This document shows, one piece after another, positions 56,591-64,000 of a stretch of DNA of 64,000 nt. The stretch's first letter is position 1, and every line of letters begins with the position of its first letter. Origin of the DNA: Chrysopilus asiliformis. Its lineage: Eukaryota; Arthropoda; Insecta; Diptera; Rhagionidae. The stretch covers positions 82,026,148 to 82,090,147 of the forward strand of contig OZ035960.1 in assembly GCA_964034945.1 (NCBI GenBank), written 5' to 3'. The notes below the pieces were generated by a model. That model saw only the letters and a list, made by a program, of their open reading frames with translations, made no database searches and was not told where the DNA came from. Made by a program: the position numbers and the translations under genes.

Positions 56591-58684
56591 TAGGGCCCGG
56601 ATTTAAGGCACTTATAAAATGGGAAAAAAGGCAGGCAAAAAGGCAGTATAAAAGACTGAATAAGCATTAATTTTTTAAAAAAAAGGCATTTATTTAAACA
56701 AAAGGCATTTTCATTGCACTAATATTACATATCGTGTATCACAAAATTGAACGCAGAACGCTCGCAAAAAATTCAAAAAAATTAAATTCATATAAATAAA
56801 TTGAAAATAATATATAAAAGATAATAGCCGTATAAAGATTCTCATTTCGTTTAATTAATATGAGTATTCGCTGCTTTTTACCTACAAGTTGTAATAGTGA
56901 CGTTACTTCAGGTGACGTGAGAATCATAATAGGTAATACGAATCTAATACTGATTGCAAGAAATAATTAAATGTCTTTTCAAGTTTTCAAATGTTAAGCT
57001 CAATCTGTTGTCTGCTAATATGTTTTTCAACCGAGAAAATGATCTTTCCACATCTACCGATGTTATAGGGGCATATTTATATGCTGCTAAAATGTCAGGT
57101 TCTAATATTTGGCTTTTATTATTTTTCCCTGACAAAATCTCGGCGATATCCTCAAGTTTTTGAAAACCTTCGTTAGATTCTACAACTTTCTTAATTTTTT
57201 GTAAAACTCTTTTTCCATTTACTTCGGGAATTTTAGAAAGATTTGTAATAGCATCTCTAACGATTTTAACAGAATCTATCAATAATGTATTTTGTGCCTC
57301 GAGCAGAACAATAATATCGGGAATCTTACTGAAATGTGCTTTAACAAAAGCCAGATCCGGTCTGATTTGTTTACTTGTTGATAAAATTTCGTGTACAATT
57401 TTAACCGATATTGAGTCCTCTTCAGATAGCTGCTTCATTACTAAATCAATTTTATTTATGTAAGTTGCACAATATAGCGCTACTGAAAGCCAAGTTCCCC
57501 ACCTGGTAATAACTGGTTCGGGCGGTAGCGGAATGTCGGGGAGCATTTCCTTAAATAATTGCCTTCTATAAGGTGACTTCAAAAATATTTTTTTCATATT
57601 CGCAATAAGTACATCTATTTCAGGAAATAAAATTCGGATATACTCTGCCACCCTGTGAAATCCGTGTGCCAAACACGTTACATGTATCATGTTCGGAAAA
57701 ATAGTTTGCAGGGCTTTGGGCGCCTTTTTCATATATGGTGCAGCATCCGTGACTAACAGAAGAACATCTTCATATTTAATTTCCCCTAACCATAGAAAAT
57801 TAAGAGTTTTGACCATTGATTGGCTGATTGTAGTACTGTTAGTTTTTTCTAGGTGTTCACAATTCAATAAAAATATTTGGGATGACCTGTCTGACTCTAA
57901 CGAGCCTACAATAACGTTGGCTATATATCTTCCAGTAGTATCCGTCGTTTCATCTATTGATACCCATATTTTTTTGCCTAAAGTGGATCATTTAGTTTCA
58001 ACAATCAATATGTGAACAAAAACTTACCTAAAAGTTCTTTTCTAATCCGCGAAATTGTTTCTAAATAGCAGGTTTCCAGGTAATTCTTTCGTAACATTGA
58101 TTCATCTGGAATTTTTTCATGGCAATATTTTTGAAAAAACTCTTTCAAAGTATTATTTTTCAATTTCCAAAGTGGAATATTTGCTTTAACAAATGCCATA
58201 CATAAATTCCTGTGTACGGCAGTTTTTATGTGTTGTGTCGCAAAATACTTTTTTGAATGATTCACTACTTTTTCGCAAATTTTGCAAAAAAGCAAACTCC
58301 CGTCTGTCGAGAAAGACTCTTTGCCAAATGTAATTTACAAGGTTCACGAGTATAAGGCGGTTTTCTCGTGTGATTTTTGGCATTTTTAAGTTTTCAATTT
58401 ACTACCAAAACTAAACTGATCGCACATTGGCGCAACTGTCATAAATATAGGCATTGCCAAATCAAAAAAAAAATGATAATTTTTATGGGTACTTTAAATT
58501 ACCCTAAAAAGAATTTATAAATCTTTTCAAGATCGGAATTATTAAAAAAGGCATTAAAAAAAGGCTAAAAGGTCGAAAAAGTGGGAAAATAAGCAAAAAT
58601 GCCTAAAAGGCAGTTATTATACAAAAATGAACGAAAAAAGCAAAATAGGCAAAATGCCTTTTTGCCTTAAATATCCGGGCCCTG
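56591..58684 (-). mobile_element. hAT transposon (2094 bp) in G env
   Basis: Ends TAGGGCCCGGAT (left, first base mutated from C) and CAGGGCCCGGAT (right, inverted), 8-bp duplication GTTATGAT (56583-56590 and 58685-58692). Subterminal AAAAGGCA repeats on both sides. Env frame resumes across it. Confidence 0.92.
56944..58383 (-). pseudogene. hAT transposase with N-terminal zinc finger, one frameshift
   Basis: Exon 1 (58383-58028) starts MPKITRENRL, shifts by one near 58320, then has a BED/CGGBP1-like finger (LLFCKICEKVV..QHIKTAVH). A 50-nt intron (57978-58027, GTAAGT..CTTTAG) follows. Exon 2 (57977-56944) has VSIDETTD with the first catalytic Asp, VTDAAPYMK, CLAHGFHRV, TRWGTWL and the hATC dimerisation block ITSVDVERSFSRLKNIL. 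Complete except for the shift. Confidence 0.85.
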
Positions 58685-58692
58685 GTTATGAT

Positions 58693-58833
58693 TGTCCATT
58701 CATTACTGTACAACCTTGCCTTCCCGATTTCCTCTATGTATATTCCCGGGTGGTCCTTGAAATAGGAATATTTGATTTCCGCCGCCGTGGTAATCAACGG
58801 AAAGATTGTTATTATGGGCACAAAAATCGTCAT
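58693..58833 (-). pseudogene. env: G env, N-terminal end
   Basis: A signal peptide (MTIFVPIITIFPLITTAA), then the conserved start of the env ectodomain (GIYIEEIGKARLY). TTGCAG four bases before the ATG is a likely 3' splice site. Cut by the hAT at 58692. Confidence 0.75.
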
Positions 58834-58927
58834 TTTCCTGCAAGTTCCGTATATGTTAAAAAGAGAAGAAATAATTTGCGTTTGCGCTATGTACAAAGCG
58901 GATACGGATTTTATATACATTGGGTTA

Positions 58928-59584
58928 TTAATCATGGTATGATTTAAGATTATTATTATGGACTATTTTTTCCTTATTTCTAATTTTTATTGTGGTGTTC
59001 TCGGGGGAATTAATTTTTGTAATTATATATGGCCCCGTCCACAGTGACGAAAATTTATTTTGTTTCGTGTGGTTTCGTAGCAGAACTTGTTAGCCTACGT
59101 TAAATTTTATTTCCTTGGTATTTTTGTCGTAATATATTTTTGACTTGTTTTTGTGTTGTAGTATTGTTTCACGAGCATTTTGTTGAGCATGCTGTAATCT
59201 ACTTCTTAATTCATTTGCGTATCTTTCGTAGTTATAACATAACTCAAGTTTGTTTTTTAGATTGCTTGGGATTTCCGCGTTATATCCGTATAGGAGTTCG
59301 TACAGAGTGAAATTCGTACTGGAGTGTACACTGGTGTTATATACAAACATAGCATATGGGATCCAAGTATCCCAACTTTGCGGATCTTTGTTGACGTAGT
59401 GTCGTAAATATTCTGTCAAGGTCCGGTGGCTCCGTTCTAATGCGCCATTTGTCTGGGGGTGATATGGCGAAGTTTGAAGTTTTCTTATTTTCAATAATTT
59501 GCACATTTCGGTGAATACTTCACTTAGAAAATTTGTACCTTGGTCCGTTAATATGGAATCGGGGATTCCATGTCTGCATACTAT
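58928..59584 (-). pseudogene. pol: G pol: integrase C-terminal part
   Basis: Core motifs TDQGTNF (D) and NGALERSHR (E), followed by the C-terminal domain. A TAA at 59090-59092 interrupts just before VLLRNHTKQNKFSSLWTGPY (GPY motif), and the frame then runs to the natural stop at 58928. The F LTR cuts the N-terminal side at 59585; flanking bases there are CTAT. Confidence 0.88.
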
Positions 59585-61032
59585 TGTGATGAATTGCATT
59601 TCAACTTTTCCAAACCGGATGCAATCCATCACTTGAGTTAAAGCAGAAGGTACAAAGTTCCAAATCAGAACATTGAACCATTCAATAAATTCAATAAAAT
59701 TTCACAATCAAAAATTGCACAAGTGCACTCCGGTCAATGTACTTTGTACCCATCATAAACCTTACATTTCATCATAATAATAATTCCGCCATACAGACCA
59801 ATGAACCCCAAAAACGTACAAAATACGTTTATTAAAGGCACGACCTCATATTTCATAACAATTCGTCGATGTGTACAACTCAATAAACCCCAAACGTACA
59901 AAATACGTTTAGTGAAGGCACGCGACAAACGCGATCCTATTTCACAACAATTGTATTGTTTTCATAACAATTGTATGTCGATCTTCACCAAGCCGGTAAA
60001 AATGCTGATTCTTCCAAATAATTCTGAGGGCTCACGACCAGAGCAAATACGAATTAAATGATTTCATAATTCACATCTGAATTGAAGTTTTTACCTATAT
60101 TGCCATTACACAATGTAGGTTAATTAGGAAATTGTCTGAACGACAAAAAATTGAGCAGGTCAAGAAGCCTATAAAAGAAGGTGTTAAGGCCTGACTCGGG
60201 AGCAGTGTTGGGGTTATCTAGATAATAATTATCTAGATAATCATCTAGATAAAAAAAAATGTTATCTTTATCTTATCTAGATAACACCCCAAAAAAGTTA
60301 TCTTTATCTTATCTAGATAAAGGAAAATCCCATTTATCTAGAGATAATCGTTACCACCGAAAATCAAAAAATTAAATCTGAAAAAATGCTGAAACGAAAT
60401 TGTTTTCTTCATACTTTTGAAAACCTAAAAACTTTTTTTAGGAACAGTTTTATACAGTGTTGTGCCACGTAGTCTACGTGATGTAGACTACACCATTGTC
60501 TACGCGTAGACTATTACTGTAGACAATGGTCTATTCTCTACGCGTAGACAATGTAGACAATCAATAAAATAAAGGATAGCTGATTTGGTTTTAGAATCTC
60601 ATTTTCTTCAATTAATTTTAACATAATAAAGCACAATTTCCAGTTCTAATTCTATGCATGCAATCTAAGCGACTTGTTTTTTAATTTTTGCAATTGAAAT
60701 TACATTGAATTCTAAAACCTTTTTGCTTCACACATTTTTTAATATAACGAACCGTTTATTTAAAAAACTGATTCATTTGTATGGGATGGCTTTGCTCATT
60801 TAAGAACATCTGTTTGATTTTTTCGAAAAACACGTTTGTTTCTAGTCTTTAGCTTAATTCCGTTGAGAGTTGTCGTATTGACAGATAGACGGAAATCTAT
60901 ACGGAAGTAAATCAAATAAAGTAAATCAAATACCCGTAGTGGAGTATAAAAAATATTAAAAATAAAAACTACCAAAACTAATTCAAGAATCCAGCGCCTC
61001 GCCATTTCTTGTAATTGGCCATTTCCTATATA

Positions 61033-61964
61033 AAGGGTGGTTAAATTTTAAGGGCCGATGTTGAATGTGAACCACACCTAAACGTCAAGTTTTTTTCTGC
61101 ATTTCATTTGACATTTCTCAATTTCAGACTAACTCAATTTGAACCATGGAAAGATACACAATCGAGCAACGCGTCGTCAATGGTCAGAATGGTGGCAAGA
61201 AATGGCAACAGTGGATGATCAATTTTCGAAGAAAATCATCTTCAGTGATGAGGCACATTTTCACCTCAGTGGATTCGTCAATAAGCAGAACAGCCGCATT
61301 TGTGCGAATGATAATCCAAGAGTGATTGTCGAAAAACCAATGCACCCACAAAGAGTGACTGTTTGGTGCGGTTTATGGGCTGGCGGCATCATCGGGCCGT
61401 ATTTTTTCCAAAATGAGGCCGGTCAGGCAGTTACTGTGAATGGTGTTCGCTATCGTGAGATGATAACGAACTTGTTATGGCCCGAATTGGAAGATATGGA
61501 TGTGGACGATATGTGGTTTCAACAGGACGGTGCCACTTGCCACACAGCTACCGAAACAATCGCTCTTTTGCGCGACAAATTTAATGGCCGTGTTATCTCA
61601 CGTGGTGGCGATGTCAATTGGCCGCCAAGATCATGTGATTTGACACCGTTGGACTTCTTTCTTTGGGGTTATTTGAAAGAAAAGGTGTACGTCGATAAGC
61701 CAGCAACAATTCAAGAGCTAAAGGATGAGATAATTCGGCACATTAACGGCATAGAACCTCAATTATGCCTCAGCGTCATCGAAAATTTGGACCATCGGAT
61801 GGAGGTGTGCCGCCGAGGTCGCGGCGGCCATTCGATTGTGTATCTTTCCATGGTTCAAATTGAGTTAGTCTGAAATTGAGAAATGTCAAATGAAATGCAG
61901 AAAAAAACTTGACGTTTAGGTGTGGTTCACATTCAACATCGGCCCTTAAAATTTAACCACCCTT
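61033..61964 (+). mobile_element. Mariner-like element (932 bp), internal deletion derivative
   Basis: Inverted repeats of ~125 bp start AAGGGTGGTTAAATTTT and are flanked by TA (61031-61032 and 61965-61966). The repeats reach into the coding region: the start codon lies in the left one and the stop codon in the right one. Confidence 0.92.
61139..61873 (+). pseudogene. Mariner-family transposase lacking its DNA-binding domain
   Basis: The original start MERYTIEQRV (61145) is followed by a deletion that removes the helix-turn-helix region and joins, out of frame, to RRQWSEWW. From there the catalytic core is open: FSDEAHFHL (D), FQQDGATCHTA (D), PPRSCDLTPLDFF (D), 36 residues between second and third D. 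The C-terminus ends in VYLSMVQIELV within the right repeat. Cannot bind ends without the N-terminus. Confidence 0.85.
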
Positions 61965-62284
61965 TAGTATAGTATTAGATATATGACTCACTGATGACTT
62001 TGTTTTGACAGATATGAGAAAGTCTACATTGTCTACGCAAAGTCGACATTGTCTACACCAATGTCTACTTTGTCTACCCCAAATCTATTGTCTACGCTAT
62101 TGTCTACACTGAAGTGTAGACAATTAAAGTCTACGCGTAGAGGAACAACACTGGTTTTATACAATTTTTGTTTACGGACAAGGAAGCGAAGTGTCATTCT
62201 TTCCCTCGCCTCTCTTCTCTTGTCCATAAAAAAAAAGTTCTGCCAGTAACTGTTGCCAAGTGTAAACCGGGCTATGAACGAAAT

Positions 62285-63080
62285 AAAAAATCATAACGTT
62301 ATAAATTTCCTTACGTAGCAAAATTAAACTTATATTTCGTGACGTTATTTCGTTTTGTATCGATAAAAAACTTAATTTCGTTACGTTATAATGTTATTAT
62401 TCCGTTACACATTGAAACTGAAAACAAAAAAACGCACTGTAATAATAGTTTATCACAAAGTAATTCAGTTCAGTTTCCATAAAAATAAATTGTATAACAA
62501 ATAATAAAACTCAGCAAAAAGAAAATACAAATAAAAACGGAAAAAAATGTGATTATTAAGTTAAAAAATCAATAAAAAATACAAAAGACAAAAAATCACA
62601 CAAAAGTTTTGTTCATTAAAAAAATTGTCTCCACAAAAGCGTGATTTTGATATCAAAGATATAGATTTTTTTTATAGAATTTCGCTCTTCTTCTGGAGTT
62701 ACTAAAAAGAAAATCTTTTCGCTACCAAAAAACTTGCTTAGAAGATTTCCATTTTTGTATCTCCAGAAATAGAGTGAATCTGGCCAAAACAAAATCCGAT
62801 TTAGAATCAAAATACGATTAAAAACACTACTCCAATATTTTTGATTATATTTTATGTCTGTGGGGTTATACTTGATGAACTTTTGTGGGAAATTTCACAA
62901 AAAATAATACTGAACAAAACAAGGAAATACTAATAAACAACGAAAAAACGTAATATTTTTTTCGTTTTTCGTTATGGTAACGGAATTGAATTTCTATAAC
63001 GTTCATTATAACGTAATTTTGAAGAAAAAGCCCGAAAATCATTTCGTTATTTCGTTACGTTACGATAACGTTTCTTATCC
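62285..63080. repeat. Two clusters of CGTTATAACG-type repeats in hAT-like element 1
   Basis: Palindromic AACGTTATAA / CGTTACGTTATAA motifs cluster at 62295-62410 and again at 62945-63075 in roughly mirrored order. They may be the subterminal zones of one more non-autonomous element whose ends I could not locate. No ORF between. Confidence 0.45.
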
Positions 63081-63689
63081 GTTTTCTTTTATTATTATTT
63101 CGTTTCTTATTATATTTAAATTGGAAATCAAGAAAAGCAAAAAATTTTGTGCTATTTTTTTTAGTACGTAATTTTGAATTTTGTGCAATGTCAAAATAAA
63201 TATTTATCTAAAAATTATCTAGATAATTTGGCTTTTTATCTTATCTTATCTATTATCTTTCATATTTTCATTATCTATTATCTTATCTAGATAAACATTA
63301 CGAGCATTTATCTTTATCTTTATCTAGATAAAAAAATAATTATCTGGCCCCAACACTGCTCGGGAGTTAGTTAATGAGCCAGTTAGGGAGTACGGTTTTT
63401 TGAGTTAGAGAAGTGAGTTGAAGTCGGGAGCTGCAGAGGAATCAAGGTTTAGAAAAAAGGAAAAAGTTTGTTTGAAGTTTAGAAAAAGTTTGTTTGAAGT
63501 TGAGTAGTTAAGAAATTGTTGTGTGTATAATAGTAAAAGAGGAACTTAACTAATAATATAACTTGTGTTAGAAATTTGTAAACATAGTGTAAGCAGATTC
63601 AGTGTAATTAATAGAGGAGAATTATAATAAATCAATTGGCAGAATAACAACAACGTTTTTAAATTCACCCTAACAAAATAGGTGTCACA

Positions 63690-63882
63690 TTTATGGCGCA
63701 GTTGGTAGGATTACTTGTTTATGAGGCCACAGTTCAGCAGGACAAGTGGTACAAGTGATTTAAGAATAGTTGTTTCGTGACAAACGTTATCCCGGTCATT
63801 ACAACAAAACTCTTGTGACATTTTGTTTTAAAGGGCGAAGTGTACTGTGCAACCAACGGCAGAAACCAGTCCGAAGTGATAA
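63690..63882 (+). promoter_or_regulatory. Leader and PBS of F
   Basis: TGGCGCAGTTGGTAGGATTA starts at 63694, four bases after the LTR. The leader has no ORF of note. Confidence 0.75.
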
Positions 63883-64000
63883 ATGTCAGATACACTACGG
63901 AAATTTCTTCGCAGAAACCCGAGAAGACGCGCTACGAGAAAATACACAACTCCACATACAGAGAGCTCATCCATAAGTTCAGAGGAATTCAACCGCGGAA
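63883..64000 (+). CDS. gag: F gag, first 39 codons (runs off the window)
   Basis: Starts MSDTLRKFLRRNPRRR and continues in frame to the end of the window; clearly homologous to the starts of B and D gag (MSNILRKFTRRNPRRK). The body of F lies outside. Confidence 0.88.
   Translation, partial: MSDTLRKFLRRNPRRRATRKYTTPHTESSSISSEEFNRG

Larger units (their letters stand above)
49795..59584 (-). mobile_element. Errantivirus-like element G, 3' part, carrying several insertions
   Basis: Pol end 59584-58928, env start 58833, env continuing at 56582 (after hAT 56591-58684), at ~53017-52998 (after element X), and at 50703-49795 (after the foldback). Pol continues beyond F and the window. A different env lineage from C, D and E1. 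No LTR of G remains in the window. Confidence 0.8.
60455..62153. mobile_element. hAT-like element 2 inside element 1 (TSD GTTTTATA)
   Basis: Ends CAGTGTTGT.CC at both sides; 8-bp duplication GTTTTATA (60447-60454 and 62154-62161). Subterminal GTCTACGCGTAGAC palindromes and GTCTAC repeats at both ends. 767 bp without the mariner inside. Non-coding. Confidence 0.92.
60203..63358. mobile_element. hAT-like element 1 in the F LTR (TSD CTCGGGAG)
   Basis: Ends CAGTGTTGGGG at both sides; 8-bp duplication CTCGGGAG (60195-60202 and 63359-63366). Both subterminal regions are packed with the palindrome TTATCTAGATAA and TTATCTTTATCT. No transposase of its own. Contains hAT-like element 2. Confidence 0.92.
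59585..63689 (+). repeat. 5' LTR of element F, with nested insertions
   Basis: Starts TGTGATGAATTGC, ends GTGTCACA. Without the hAT-like insertion (60203-63358 plus one duplicate) it is 941 bp and aligns with the E1 LTR (947 bp). Followed by a PBS and gag, so it is a 5' LTR, inserted in G pol. Confidence 0.92.

Noticed and set aside
58627..58947. 106-codon plus-strand ORF
   Set aside because: Spans the hAT end and antisense of G env; not conserved in either element.
60796..61005. 69-codon ORF in hAT-like element 2
   Set aside because: Short, stops at the mariner insertion, no recognisable motif.
63694..63720. tRNA gene
   Set aside because: Only an A-box-like string at a primer binding site; no cloverleaf, anticodon arm or T-arm.

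Overview
The window looks like insect (arthropod) heterochromatin-type DNA. It is AT-rich with very long homopolymer runs, and I recognise no host gene. Almost every base belongs to a transposable element or its remains: Ty3/gypsy errantivirus-like elements with env, Ty1/copia, Tc1/mariner, hAT, PIF/Harbinger and a CMC/Tnp2-type element. TCAGT/TCATT-type initiators paired with TATA boxes also fit an arthropod. I cannot name the species.

Layout. 1-7009: 3' part of a plus-strand errantivirus-like element (E1: pol, an antisense ORF, env, 3' LTR) abutting a 17.6/297-like minus-strand element H (7010-~11905). H carries a PIF/Harbinger element (8684-10908, TSD TTA) inside its pol. ~11989-16054: a chimera of an accessory-gene module with the gag and 5' LTR of element B. 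16179-18911: a non-coding hAT-like element (TSD CTTATTAA). 18934-20274: two copia-type LTR ends. 20039-22110 and 47299-~49780: one copia copy split by element C (22111-47298, TSD TTAG). C is itself split in env by the young element D (25238-38527, TSD GAGA). ~49780-59584: env and pol end of element G, fused in frame to the copia gag and riddled with insertions: a foldback element carrying a Tc1, a Tnp2/DUF4806 element, and a hAT (56591-58684, TSD GTTATGAT). 59585-64000: 5' LTR and gag start of element F. That LTR contains hAT inside hAT inside LTR, with a mariner at the core.

Main discovery candidate. The errantivirus-like elements C and D carry, between env and the 3' LTR and on the opposite strand, a small gene of about 118-124 codons. 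It has its own TATA/initiator-type core promoter and one short intron. The intron splits the ATG start codon (AT | G) in all three copies seen (C, D and a broken copy in module B). E1 has a 125-codon antisense ORF with its own TATA/initiator between pol and env; it may be a remote relative. I do not recognise the protein, and its function is unknown.

How the parts work together. In each errantivirus-like element, gag (three zinc knuckles) and pol (protease-RT-RNase H-integrase) overlap with a -1 shift; D has a GGGAAAC slip site. Env, a furin-cleaved fusion glycoprotein related to baculovirus F/errantivirus env, has a 3' splice-like site before its ATG. Most copies are disabled: C has D-to-N in the protease plus a stop, D has a gag lesion and a lost integrase zinc-finger cysteine, and copia has D-to-N in integrase and a stop in YVDD. 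D's two LTRs have equal length and are nearly identical, so it inserted recently, perhaps with help in trans. All boundaries and comparisons were made by eye.
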